Shown: one piece after another, positions 33,512-43,684 of the stretch
How positions within the stretch are numbered: the stretch's first letter is position 1
Layout of the letters: each line of letters starts with the position of its first letter
NCBI GenBank assembly: GCA_965240325.2
Contig: OZ251223.1
Span: 1 to 64,000, forward strand
DNA from: Rebecca billardiae RCC1528
Taxonomy: Eukaryota > Haptophyta
Direction of reading: 5' to 3'
DNA length: 64,000 nucleotides
Translations under genes and position numbers: made by a program
The notes under the pieces: model-generated
Told to the model about the DNA's origin: nothing
Database searches by the model: none
What the model saw: the letters and a program-made list of their open reading frames with translations, nothing else

Positions 33512-34060
33512 TCAGGATGGCGGCATCATGTTGTTGCTGCCTTCGGGCAGCTGGCAGCGCATACCGCTGAGCTCGGGCGCCGCTTTGACCTGGCAGCCCA
33601 GCCGCGACCTGCGCACGGCGTCGCGAGGCGTTGCGGCCGGCGCGTGAGGCGCGGCACCGGGGCTGGGCGATACCGGCCGCGGGCGCGGACCGGGCGCGGC
33701 ACGTCCGCGCGCGCTGCGCGCGCACGTCTCCTGCAGGTCGAAGGCGAGGTCGAGCATGTCGAGCTCCTCCTCGTCGGGCGGCGGCAGCTTCTCGAAGCTC
33801 TGCGTGTCGAGGATCAGGTGGCACGTCGAGCACGCGAGCGAGCCGTCGCACGCGCCCTCGAGCTCGATGTCGTTCTCGTGCGCGACCTCGAGCAGCGTGC
33901 GGCCGGGCTCGGCGTCGACGGCGTACTCGTGCCCGTCCGTGTCCACGAAGGTGATGGGCACCTTGGCGCTGAGTAACCGCGACGCCGGCGCGAGCGCGGT
34001 CCTCGCCGGCCGAGCCGGACGCACCACGCGCGCTAGCCGGCCCGCGCGCTGCAGCAGCAT
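33512..34060 (-). CDS. Mitochondrial adrenodoxin-type [2Fe-2S] ferredoxin
   Basis: There are two exons, 34060-33726 and 33608-33512, giving 143 residues. The 117-bp intron (GTGCGC...GCGCAG) is fixed by continuity of the adrenodoxin signature LQET|SRLGCQV. Residues 1-33 (MLLQRAGRLARVVRPARPAR...) are Arg-rich without acids, a typical mitochondrial presequence. The cluster ligands are C71, C77 and C80 (CDGSLACSTC) and C117 after the splice. DEEELDMLDLAF matches the acidic helix that adrenodoxins use to dock the reductase and client. Family members (FDX1/FDX2, yeast Yah1) pass electrons from ferredoxin reductase to Fe-S cluster assembly or to P450s in the matrix. Its head-to-head neighbour is another organelle-directed gene. 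Confidence 0.92.
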   Translation of the reverse strand: MLLQRAGRLARVVRPARPARTALAPASRLLSAKVPITFVDTDGHEYAVDAEPGRTLLEVAHENDIELEGACDGSLACSTCHLILDTQSFEKLPPPDEEELDMLDLAFDLQETCARSARGRAAPGPRPRPVSPSPGAAPHAPAATPRDAVRRSRLGCQVKAAPELSGMRCQLPEGSNNMMPPS

Positions 34061-34294
34061 CCTGTCCTCCTCCGCTGATGCACACGCCACCGTACTGGTA
34101 AGCAGTGCCACGCGCGGGTGCGGCGCAGCTGCGCGCACAAATCCCCGTGCGGATCCCAAATGACGGTTGGCCGGGGAACTTGCCGATCCGCCCGATCGTG
34201 CAGAGCGATCCCACCGATCCCAAACCCCACCGACTTGTGTGCGCGTGCACGCGCCCACGGCACGGCCGCCATCGCTGCGCGCGCACGAGCATGC
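34061..34294. promoter_or_regulatory. Divergent promoter region, ferredoxin / RAP gene
   Basis: 234 bp separate the two divergent ATGs. The composition is more balanced than that of either gene (GGATCCCAAATGACGGTTGG near 34150, with repeated CGATCC words). Two organelle-directed products sharing one short divergent promoter suggest co-expression. Confidence 0.4.
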
Positions 34295-36646
34295 ATGCTG
34301 GCACGGCGCGCGCTCGCGGCGAGCGCGCGCGCGGCGGCGGCGGGCGCGGCGGGCGCGGCGCGTCGGCGGCGGCCGCTGGGCGGCGCGCTCGCCGCGCCGC
34401 ACGCGCCGCGCGCGCTTCCCTGCGCCGCGCGCGCGCTCGCCTCCTCCTCCGCCGCCGAGCTCCGGCAGCGGCTCACGGAGGCGGCGGAGACGCGCGCCGC
34501 GCGCGCGCTCGCCGCGGCGAGCTCGGCGCGCGGCGTGCTCGACGTGTACGAGGCGCACGCGCCGCTGGTGGGCGTCGCGAACGTCGCCTCCGCGTGGCAC
34601 CGCCTCGGCACCTTCTTCGCCGCGCTCCCGCCGCCGCAGCGCGACGAGCTGCGCGCGCGCCGGCTCGGCGTGTTTGAACGCCTGCAGACGGACGTGATGC
34701 GCGCGCTCGACGACGCGGCGGACGCGGCGAGCGGCGGCGACGGCGCGCGGTCGCGCGAGCTGCTCGGCGCGCGCGAGGTCGCGCTCGTCGTCGCCGCCTC
34801 CGCGCGCATGGGCGGCTCGCACGCGCGGCTCGTGCTGCGGCGCGCCGAGCTGGCCGTGTGTGCGCTCGCCGCGCCGCTCGCCGCGGACGCTGACCAGCTG
34901 TGCGCCGTGGCGCAGGCGTACGCGCGGGCGGACCGCGCGCGGGCGGGGCGCGTGCTGCGCGCGCTCGCCGCCGAGCTGCCGTACGAGCGCCTCGCCGCGC
35001 TCCCGCCGCGCGCGCTGCCCACGCTGCTCGAGGCGTGCGGCGCCGCGGACGCGCGCCCAGCACGGCTGCTGCGCGACGGCGCGCGCTGCGTGCTCGCGCT
35101 GCCGCCCGCCGCGCTGCCGCCCGAGGAGATCGTGGCGATCGCGGCGGTGTACGCAAAGGTCGTGGCGGGCGGGCGCGGCGGCGCGCCGCGCGCGCCGCTC
35201 CGCGCCGGCGCGCACGACGACGACGACGACGGCGGCGACGACGCGCGCGCCGACGACGACGCGGCGCCGAGCGGCGGCGGCGGCGGCGGCGCCGCCGAGC
35301 GCGCGCGCGGCGCGGCCACCACGATGGGCCGGCTGCTGCGCGAGCTCGCGCGCCGCGCGGTGGCGGGGCTGGGCTCGCTGCCCGCGGCGCAGCTCGCGCG
35401 GCTCGCGCACGCGCTCGCGCTCGCGCGCTGCGCGCTCCCCGGCGCGTACGGCGCGATCTGTGCCGAGGCGGCCGCCCGGCCGCCCGCCGAGTTCACGCCG
35501 GCGGAGGGCGCGCGGCTGCTGGCGGCGCTCGGCCGCGCGGGCGCGCTCAGCGGCGCGCTCGCCGAGCGGCTCGGCGGCGCGGCGGCGGAGCGCGCGGCGG
35601 CACACAGCCCGGCGGAGCTGGCGCAGGTGCTGTGGGCGCTCACGCGCGCCCCGAGCGCGGACGAGGCCGTCGGCGGCGTCTGCGCGCGCGCGCGCGCCGC
35701 GCGCGCGCCGCGCGCCGCGCGCGCGCTCGCGGACGCGCTTGGCGCGCTGCCAGCCGACAGCCGCCGAGCGCTCGGCGCGGACGTGCGCTCGCTCGCGCTG
35801 GTCGCGTGGGCGTGCGCGGTGCTGGGGCAGCTGCACCCCGCGCCGTGGTCCACGCTCATGCCGCTCCTCGCCGCGCTCCGCGCGGACGCGCCGCTGGGCG
35901 GCCCGCAGCGCACGCAGCTGCTGCAGGCCCACGCGGCACTCACGCTTGAGGCGCGCGCGCACCCGCACACGCGCGGCGGCGGCGGCGACGGCGGCGCAGG
36001 GGGCGCAGGGGGCGCGGCGGCGCGCGTGGGCGCGCGCGGCGCGGCGGCGCCGGCGGCGCTCGGCGACGGCGCGAGGGGGCTGCCGAGCTGGCTGCTCGCG
36101 CGCGCGCGCGCCGCGCCGCCCGCGCCGCCGCCGCCGCGCGCCACCGCGCTGCACGCTGACGTGAGCGCAAGCTTGACCGCCCTCGGCCTCGCGCACAGCT
36201 CCGAGGTGCTCGTGCCCGCGCTGGGCACGCGCGTGGACCTCGCGCTCGACGGCGCGCCGCGCGTGCTGCTCGAGGTCGCGGGCGCCTTCCACGACGAGCC
36301 GCCCGAGCCGGGCTGCGGCGCACCCCTCTACGCGTCGGAGCGCGCGGCCGGCTGGGCAGCCAACGCCGCGCGCACCGCGCGCCGCCCGCGCTCGCTCGAG
36401 ATGAAGATCTCGCACCTGCGCAGCCTCGGGTACCGGCCCATCGTCGTGCGGCACACGGAGTGGAAGGGGTTGCGCACCGCAGAGGCCAAGCAGCGACACC
36501 TCGCGCGCGCGCTCGTCGCGCTGCTCGCCGAGGCGGATGGCGGGGAGGCCGCGGGGAGCGCCGGGCACGAGGCGCGCGAGGCGCGCGGCGCGAGGCGGCG
36601 GGCGGGAGACGACGAGGACGACGACGACGACGGCGGGGCCCGATGA
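34295..36646 (+). CDS. RAP-domain organellar RNA-binding protein
   Basis: The 783-residue intronless ORF starts at MLARRALAASARAAAAGAAG, an Arg/Ala-rich presequence that fits mitochondria, or a plastid if preceded by a signal. Residues about 60-600 are Ala/Leu-rich helical repeats with a Gly/Asp linker near 310. The C-terminal region, residues about 644-745, is a RAP domain: SSEVLVPALGTRVDLALDG, then LLEVAGAFH, then LEMKISHLRSLGYRPIVV and HTEWKGL. RAP domains occur in FASTK and algal OPR-type proteins that stabilise, process or translate organelle RNAs, and their fold resembles a Vsr-like nuclease. The tail is acidic (DDEDDDDD). The paired ferredoxin gene supports a mitochondrial role. The exact target RNA is unknown. 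Confidence 0.8.
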   Translation: MLARRALAASARAAAAGAAGAARRRRPLGGALAAPHAPRALPCAARALASSSAAELRQRLTEAAETRAARALAAASSARGVLDVYEAHAPLVGVANVASAWHRLGTFFAALPPPQRDELRARRLGVFERLQTDVMRALDDAADAASGGDGARSRELLGAREVALVVAASARMGGSHARLVLRRAELAVCALAAPLAADADQLCAVAQAYARADRARAGRVLRALAAELPYERLAALPPRALPTLLEACGAADARPARLLRDGARCVLALPPAALPPEEIVAIAAVYAKVVAGGRGGAPRAPLRAGAHDDDDDGGDDARADDDAAPSGGGGGGAAERARGAATTMGRLLRELARRAVAGLGSLPAAQLARLAHALALARCALPGAYGAICAEAAARPPAEFTPAEGARLLAALGRAGALSGALAERLGGAAAERAAAHSPAELAQVLWALTRAPSADEAVGGVCARARAARAPRAARALADALGALPADSRRALGADVRSLALVAWACAVLGQLHPAPWSTLMPLLAALRADAPLGGPQRTQLLQAHAALTLEARAHPHTRGGGGDGGAGGAGGAAARVGARGAAAPAALGDGARGLPSWLLARARAAPPAPPPPRATALHADVSASLTALGLAHSSEVLVPALGTRVDLALDGAPRVLLEVAGAFHDEPPEPGCGAPLYASERAAGWAANAARTARRPRSLEMKISHLRSLGYRPIVVRHTEWKGLRTAEAKQRHLARALVALLAEADGGEAAGSAGHEAREARGARRRAGDDEDDDDDGGAR

Positions 36647-38599
36647 CCCGCCGTCCCGCGCGCGTGAGCACCGCCCGAGCAGGCGCGTGCTGCGTCGCGC
36701 GTGCATGATGGACGCGACGACAACAATCATCATCGGCGGGCTGCAGCGTTCACAAATAATTGGCGGCGCCGAAGCGGTCGCAGTGATGACGACTGATGAC
36801 ACTGAATGAACGGCGGCGGCGTCAGACTCGTCGGCTGATGAGCTCAGGCTGCTCGAGCGGCGCAGTGGATGGCCGGCGCTCTAGTTCGGGCAGTCACACG
36901 CGCGCTTATCACCCAGCACAGCACTAATCAGACGAACGGGCTACAGCCTACAATCCGCCGCCCGGCCGGCCGCCCACTCTGTGCACACAGCACAGTGAGC
37001 GGAGAGCGGGTGCCCAACCGGGCATGAGGCCATGATATACTATATATAGACTGCGCGCTATAGTTCGTATCATGATACGATCTCACTCATCTCATCAGAG
37101 GCTCGAGGACGCGATGAGAGACGGCAGACGCGCAAAAGAGACGCGCGTCGGTGAGCAACAGCAAGCCCGCAGCAAGGTTACTCTACTAGTAGTACTACAG
37201 CTTACTAACTACAATGGGAATGTACTGTAGAGTGTACGGGCCGGCATTCGGCATCAACACAAAAGCACAAAGCCAAAAGCAGCTGACAAGGGAGCGGTTT
37301 TGATCCGCACGCCATGGATTAAAGGTCCACGAGCTCAGTGTTTCCAGAGAACGTTGCTGTGTGCCAGCTGGAGGAGTGGAGCATTGCCCGGCTTTTGACG
37401 TCGCAAGATTTCGGCTCGACGATTGTTTTCGCCTCGTGAGCCCACGACGACATGTCCGTCCTCGCAAGACAACCTCTCGGTTCCGCCCTCCATGGCTGGC
37501 AGCCCGAGGGCTGGGCGATGGCTTGGCGTAGGTGGCGTGCACGGGGGAGGGAATGAACGGATCGACTGTGCGCGCCACGCCTGCGCTGCAGCTGAGCCCT
37601 ACCGGATGCCCGGCACGCGCTGCGCCTCACTTAGTCTCTGCACGCCGCCCTTCCGCCGAGGCTCGGTCGTTCGCTGGACGACGCGCCAGACCCCGCGATG
37701 GGCTGCTGAACACTCTGCAGCAGCAGCCAGGCGGCAGTTGGCAGCCGACACACGCAATAATGCATTCGTTCGCGCTTACAGCCCTCGCTTTAGTAGAGTA
37801 TGTCCTCCGCGGCAGCCAGTGGGGCAATCGTGGCACTACGGCCAGCAGCCGTAAGTTCAAGTGCCGGCACAGTCGTATCGCCGGGCCGCACTGCCTCGCC
37901 CAAGGAATGCAGCGCGCGCGCTCAAGGATGGCGTGGCCTCGAAATGAGTGTCCTCGGCCGCAGACTCGCATGCACGCGTGTGCCGGCATACGCCGTCGCT
38001 GGCAGCCGTCCCGCGATGCTCTGGTGAGCCCGTCGCGGGGCACCGCCGCTATACTCACATTCCCAGGCTGCCGCCGGCAGCACGGCACCAAAGTTTGATT
38101 CTCTCAGTCCCTCGCGAGTCGCGACTGATTCCTCTGAACAAGGCGAGGGCGTGGTCGGCAGCGATGGCCGGCAGGCGGCCACGGCGAAGAGCGCATCGTC
38201 CAACGAGGACTCGCACGGCAGTGGGGTATGCGAGGCACTGAGAGAAGCACACTCCGCCTGCGATCGCCGCCACCGGCAAAGCAAAGAGGCACGGAACGGT
38301 GCGGCGCTGAGTGAGAACTCAAGGCCCTACCACGACGGCGCATGGAATTCGGGTCGCATCAAGTGCCGGCCGCTGCGTCCGCCGTTCAGGTGCAGAAGTG
38401 TGTGTCGAGCAGACTCCCAGGCGCAGGGCATGTCCTAGTGTGAAGAGCTCGGCTACATCCCACGCGTGTCCATTGGCGCAGGCAAACTGCTGCGACTCGG
38501 CACAAGCGCCCGTGCGGCGGCCTTGCGTTTTTGCGGCCCCGGTTGCCTGTCCTCGGTGCTTGACTGTAGATCTCCGGTGCCTTGTCCCGCGACGCAGGA
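36647..38599. other. Intergenic, no supported gene
   Basis: 2 kb of mixed composition. A TATA-rich patch (ATACTATATATAGAC) lies near 37038. Overlapping short ORFs on both strands (for example minus 37922-38284, with a natural-looking stretch ECASLSASHTPLPCESS) cannot be separated from chance. Confidence 0.4.
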
Positions 38600-39425
38600 C
38601 GTGTCTTGCTGGCGGAAGGTAGTCAAAACAAATGATCTGGCGGTTCGGCCGGTGTTTCAAGGGCAGAGTATCGCGGAGACCTACCAGCTGGCTCGCAGCA
38701 ACTCCAAATGGCAGCAGAGCACACACACCGAACACGGCGGGCGGCTGTTCAAGCCGCTCGCTGCCAGCTGCTTTTTTGCGCGCTTTATTTTCGGCATCGG
38801 AGACAGGACATGTCTTTGTGAGATCGGGAGCCAAAAACGACCCATTCTGAACGCTTCGGCCCGTGTTTCAAAGGCACCGCAGCGCACATTTCTGTCAGCT
38901 GGCTCGCAGCAATCAAACACCACACCCACCCTGAATGGAAACGCAATCAAGCGCGCGGCTGTTCAAGCCGCTCGCCTGCCAGCTGTTTTTGGCGCGCTTT
39001 TTCGTCGGCGCCTGCGGCCCGCCATCTTGCATAAGAGACAGGACGTGTCTTTATGAGTTCGGGAGCCAAAAACGACCCATCTGAACGCTTCGGCGAAGTT
39101 CGGCCCGTGTTTCAAAGGCACCGCAGCGCACATTTATGTCAGCTGGCTCGCAGCAATCAAAACACCTCGTACGGTCAATGGCAACGCAATCAAGCGGGCG
39201 GCTGTTCAAGCCCCTCGCCTGCCAGCTGCTTTTTTTTTGCTTTCACTTCTGCGCCAGTGAGAGCGGCGCAGATCCAGGACGACATATGAGTTCCGGAGCC
39301 AAAAACGATCGATCCGACCGCTTCGGCCCATGTTTCAAAAGCAGCACCGCAGCGCACACTCGGTCCGAGCTGGTGGCGGCTCGATCGCAGCGCAATTCCA
39401 CGAAAAGATCGATCGAGCAGTAGAT
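38600..39425 (+). repeat. Tandem array of an about 235-bp unit, about 3.5 copies
   Basis: The phrase GGAGCCAAAAACGA recurs at about 38827, 39062 and 39295, each preceded by an ATGAGTTC-like word and followed by GCTTCGGCCCGTGTTTCAAA, CAGCTGGCTCGCAGCAA and GCGGCTGTTCAAGCC in the same order. The first copy is diverged and the last truncated. No ORF runs through all units, so this looks like a satellite or minisatellite rather than coding DNA. Confidence 0.85.
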
Positions 39426-39982
39426 GAAATTATTCAGTTCGACCTACATAAGCAGCAGCGGCATGCGGATGGAGGCCGGCGGTGACGGTGCATAAAGCGC
39501 TGCCTCAGCCTGCCCGCGTGCTTTATAATATATATATATATTATAAAATAATAGTATAATAATGCGCGCGAGCGCGCGGTTTATTCAGCCGTGGCGCGAG
39601 GCCCCAGCCCGAGTGCCTGAGCCGCGGCACAGCCGCCAGCCTCACGCCGCCTGACGGCCGCGGGCCGCCCGTCGCCCGAGGGTCACGCGGCGGCGCGCGC
39701 ACTCTCACGGCGCACTCGCCTGCATCGCGCCACCGACGACCGGGCGCGCGCGCACGCGCGCACCCCGGCCAGGCAGCTCCGCCGTGAGTGCGTTCACAGG
39801 AGTAGCTGGGCCCGCGGCGGCCAGCGCTGGCACCTCGGGAGAGTCACCGGGGGAGCCGACGCGCGGCCCCACAGCCAGGCCGCAGGCAAGGGCGGCGCGC
39901 GCCCGGCGGCACCGCCGGCCGAGCGGCGCGCGCAGCCGCGGGCGGTGCTGGCGCGCGCCCCGGGCGGGAAGGCGCGCGGCGC
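39426..39982. other. Intergenic, 3' side of the Mg2+ transporter
   Basis: An AT island (TTTATAATATATATATATTA, about 39521-39560) is followed by very GC-rich sequence. Nothing coding is supported. Confidence 0.45.
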
Positions 39983-41890
39983 TCAGGCGAGCCGCATCCG
40001 CCGCCCGTCCGTCCCGCGGTCGTCGAACATGGCCTGCAGGAAGTGCAGCTCGCGCTCGTGCACGTGCACGCCGTTGTCCGCGAGCAGCTGGCGCAGGTTG
40101 CGCACGGGCAGCGGGCGCGCGCTCTCTGCGCCGCTCGGCGCGGCGTCGGCGCCGAGGAAGGCGCCCTGCCGGCGCGCGATGTGGTGCACCGTGTCCATGA
40201 GCCGCAGCGCGCGCTTCATCATCTGCACGTCCTCCACCTGCCGCGCCTGGTTGACCGTCGTCGAGAGGTACCTCCGGTAGAAGAGCGCGAACGCGGAGAA
40301 GGAGAGGAGCACGGTGGTGACGGTCACGCCCAGGAACCACTTGGACGCCTCCTCGATGCCCGACTTGAGGTTCATGCCAAAGATGCCCGCGACCGCGCCG
40401 ATCGAGGCGAGCGGGACGGAGAGCAGCGAGGCGAGCAGCTCGATCCGCGCCATCCGGTTCCGCTCCGAGTCGAGCGCGAGCTCGAGCGAGTTGCGCGCGG
40501 TGGAGATGCTCTCGGTGAGCGAGTCGATCTCGTCGCCGAGGAACTCCAGCCTGGACGAGTACGCCTCGATGGCGATCTCGCACAGGGCGAACTCGGGCGG
40601 GGTGCACGTGCCCCGGCCGGAGGAGACGGCGCAGAGGCCCTCGATGTCGTCCGAGCACTCGAGCAGCTGCTCCAGGATCGCGTTCAGCCGGCGCACGCGC
40701 ACGCGCAGCGACGAGAGCGCGTTCTCGAGCGGCAGCATGCGCGACAGCGCCGTCATCCGCGCGGCCTCGCGCGCGCTCGGGTCTGTGAGCGCGGGGAGCA
40801 CCTGGCCGATGGCGTGCGAGAGCCGGCGGAACGCCATCTCCACGCCCGCCGTCGCCTCCTGCGCCCACGCGCCGCACGCGCCGCGCAGGGCGCAGGGCGC
40901 GCGAGGGGGCGGCGTGAGCGCGCGGCGCGCTCGGGCGCGCGCGGCGCGGCGCAGGCGCGCGCGGCCGCGCACGAGCGCGCGTCACGGCGCGGCGCAGGGC
41001 GCGCGCGCGCGCACCTCGAGGACCACCTCGAAGACGGAGAGCGCAAACGTGGGCACGGCGGGCGCCGTCGGCCGCTCCGCCGCCGAGCCGTACGCCTCGC
41101 CGTCGCCGCCGTCCGAGCTGCCCGCCGCGCCGAACGACGCGCCGCCCAGCCCGTGGCCGTCGTCGTCGTCCGAGCGCGGCTCGGAGCCCGCGGCGCCGTG
41201 CGGCGGCGCGTGCGCGAAGGGGCTGCCCACGCCGGGCGGCGGCGCGACGCGCGCCGAATGAATGTACGAGAGGATCGCGCGCTCGAGCGAGCGCGCCGCC
41301 TCCCGCTGCGCCTCGAGGATCACGACGCGGTCGGCAAAGATGCAGCCCTTCAGCTCGCCTAGGTCAAAGACGATGCGCGAGTCGTGCACGACGATCTCGG
41401 CGGCGTTGGAGCGGAGCATGCGCAGGTCGCGCACGCTCAGCTTCAGCTGCTGCAGGATGCTCGCGTAGTCCGTGCGCATCTGCCGCTGCGAGCCGCTCCG
41501 GAAGATCTCGGTCACCTTGGAGCGAGGCAGCACGGTCGCGACGCGCGCGCTGCCGGACGCCTTGCTGGCGGGCGGGCCGAGGGAGTTGAGCGGTGGCGCG
41601 CCATCGAGCATGCCTTCGGCACTGCCGCTGTCCACCCACGCCGCCTCGGGGTTCGCATCGACCACCTGCAGGTGCGCCGGCCGCCACGCGGCGGGCTCGC
41701 CGCTGTGCACGTCGGCCGCCGAGTGCACGTCCGCGGCGCGCACGATGAAGGGCGAGGCCGAGGGCGGCGAGCGCGCGCCGGGAGGCGCGGCGCGAGGGAG
41801 CATCGCCCGCCGGCCGAGCGGCGGGCGCGCCGCGGCGAGCAGCGCGAGCGCCGCGAGCGCCGCCGGGAGCGACGTCATGGCGCGTGGCAC
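39983..41890 (-). CDS. CorA/MRS2-type Mg2+ transporter, organelle-targeted
   Basis: There are two exons, 41890-41015 and 40858-39983, giving 583 residues. The 156-bp intron (GTGCGC...GCGCAG, phase 0) joins FALSVFEVVLE to EATAGVEMAFRRL, continuing the helix that family members have here. Near the C-terminus, helix 1 (IELLASLLSVPLASIGAVAGIF) leads into the diagnostic GMN motif at 453-455, and helix 2 (FLGVTVTTVLLSFSAFALFY) follows. That is the MRS2/CorA pore, a pentameric channel selective for Mg2+. The N-terminus MTSLPAALAALALLAAARPP with a basic stretch looks like a signal peptide followed by a transit-like region, as expected for import into a complex plastid, although mitochondrial targeting is also known in this family. 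A second possible start is M5 at 41878. Confidence 0.88.
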
Positions 41891-42895
41891 CGGCGGCGGG
41901 CGGCGGACGAAGCCGCTTCTGTCTTCGTTCTGAAATCTGAAGCCGCTTGCTCGTAATTATTGACGGCAACCCGGCTGACGAAGCCACGTCGAACGGGTCG
42001 GGCGGCTTCAGCATGGCGCGCGGCGTCTCGAAGTTGCGCGCATTCCAACCCCTTGCCGGGGGCCTACGCGGCGCTCTCGAGCCGCGGCGTGCGCTTGACC
42101 GAGCACTGCGGCGCGGGCGGGGCCGTCGTCGGTGGCCTTTGTGTGCGCGCGGTCGTGCTGCGCGCACGCCGCACGCAGGGCAAGGGCCACCGGCCACCGA
42201 AGCCCGCCACGGGTGCTTGGCAGGGAGTCGAGCACGCGAATGCCGCCACTCCCCGCGCATCCGTCCGAGCGCGACACATGCTGCACGCACACCTCTGCCA
42301 GGCGATTCGCTGCCGAGCGCCTCCTGTGCTGTCTGTCGCTCGACTTGGGTGGCGCTTGCGCGCTGCCGGCACAACAATGCAGCTGGCCATGCGGCCAGGG
42401 CCGCCGCGCATGCAAGCCCGCGTTGTGAGCTCGTCGGGCCGATGACCGGCGAGAGTTCCATCGCGCCTGCGCCGCGCGCCGCGCAACGTGCACCGGCCTG
42501 TCGCCCCGCGCGCGCGCCATCGCACGGCGCGCTCTGAGGCCGTGGAGCGCAGAGCACGCGAGCAGAGAGGGAGCACAGGCGCCGCGCAGCAGCGACGGCG
42601 GGACTGCTTCTGTGACGCGGGCAGCTCGAGCACACGCGCGTGCCCTCTTCCGTCACGCGCGGCCTGGGCGTCTCTTGGGGAAGTGCCTGAAGGTGTCTAG
42701 TACAGCTCATCCGCAAGCACGCGCGCATGCGGAGTGTGCATACGTGCTCGGCGGATCGGCGTCGACTCGTCGAGCGGGGAAGCGACCGCTGTCACGAGCC
42801 TCGACACTCCCGCCGGGGCGGGCACTGCGCAGTTCCAAAGCCCGTTGCGGGGACTATCAGAGTACAAGTACCGTGCTTCACAGACCCTCCCCATC
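41891..42895. other. Intergenic, 5' of the transporter and upstream of tRNA-Glu
   Basis: 1 kb of moderately GC-rich DNA. ORFs on both strands overlap without domains. Composition becomes neutral in the last 200 bp before the tRNA. Confidence 0.4.
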
Positions 42896-42968
42896 TTCCT
42901 CGTAGTATAGGTGGTTAGAATATGGGATCCTCACTCCCAAGACGCGGGTTCGAGTCCCGCCGAGGAAA
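42896..42968 (+). tRNA. tRNA-Glu (anticodon CUC)
   Basis: A full cloverleaf can be drawn. The acceptor stem is TTCCTCG with CGAGGAA plus discriminator A. The D arm is GTAT...ATAT. The anticodon stem is TGGGA with TCCCA around loop TCCTCAC, anticodon CTC at 42930-42932. The T arm is GCGGG-TTCGAGT-CCCGC. The A box (TAGTATAGGTGG) and B box (GGTTCGAGTCC) fit RNA polymerase III promoters, and TTTT follows 2 nt after the gene. No intron is present. Loop position 33, normally U, is C (42929), which is unusual for an elongator tRNA. Confidence 0.88.
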
Positions 42969-42970
42969 TG

Positions 42971-42974
42971 TTTT
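42971..42974 (+). terminator. RNA polymerase III T-run terminator
   Basis: A TTTT run starts 3 nt after the tRNA discriminator base, as expected for Pol III termination. Confidence 0.75.
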
Positions 42975-43684
42975 CTCGCTCACGCGAGTGCTTTTTCGCC
43001 CAGCCGCGTACGTTGTCGCGCTCGCCACCTCGCGCGTGCAGTGCCGCAGGGGGCGGCCGCGCGTCTTGCCGACTGCGAGCTGCGCAGCCCGCGTCCTGGT
43101 AGCCAGCGCGTCCGTCCATCAACGGTTGTCACACAAATCATCAAGCCTTGACCACGGGAAGCGTGTGGACCCGCGGGGGGTCCCCGCGGGAGCAGGCGAG
43201 ACGCTCGCCGGCATGGCAGCTGGCCGTGGTTGCCATCGGGGCGGAAGCTCCCGCCACGCGTTCCTGGGCGATGAGCCGTGGGCGTGACTGGACACCCTGT
43301 CGCTGGCTAGCTGGCTTCCTCCGAATGCACGAGTGTGCCACAAGTCCGCGCCGCGACGCGGCGCAGCGCGGACGCAACTTGGATAACTGACGGGCACGGC
43401 GGGCGCGCGCGCACGGCGCAGCTCTCCCTCTGTGCGGGTACGGCGCGGCGTCTGCTCGACCACGCTCATCGCGCGGAGTACGGCGGCAGTGCGACGCCAT
43501 GCCACGGCCGTGTAGCACGGGCACGCGGGTTGCCCCTGGGAATCGCGCACGCCCCCCAGGGAGTCGCGTCACTCGCGTCCGCCGGGGCGCCATGCTGGCT
43601 CAGCACGATGAATTTGCACGCGACATTTCCATCGCGCGAATTACCTTGCTGCGCCGCCGGCCGGGTCGCCGCGCGTGCGCAGCG
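42975..43684. other. Intergenic between tRNA-Glu and the His-rich membrane protein
   Basis: Contains a GC-rich near-palindrome (CCCGCGGGGGGTCCCCGCGG, about 43171-43190). The ORF of the next gene is open upstream to 43499, but that part has no helical or targeting character. No other gene was seen. Confidence 0.4.
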
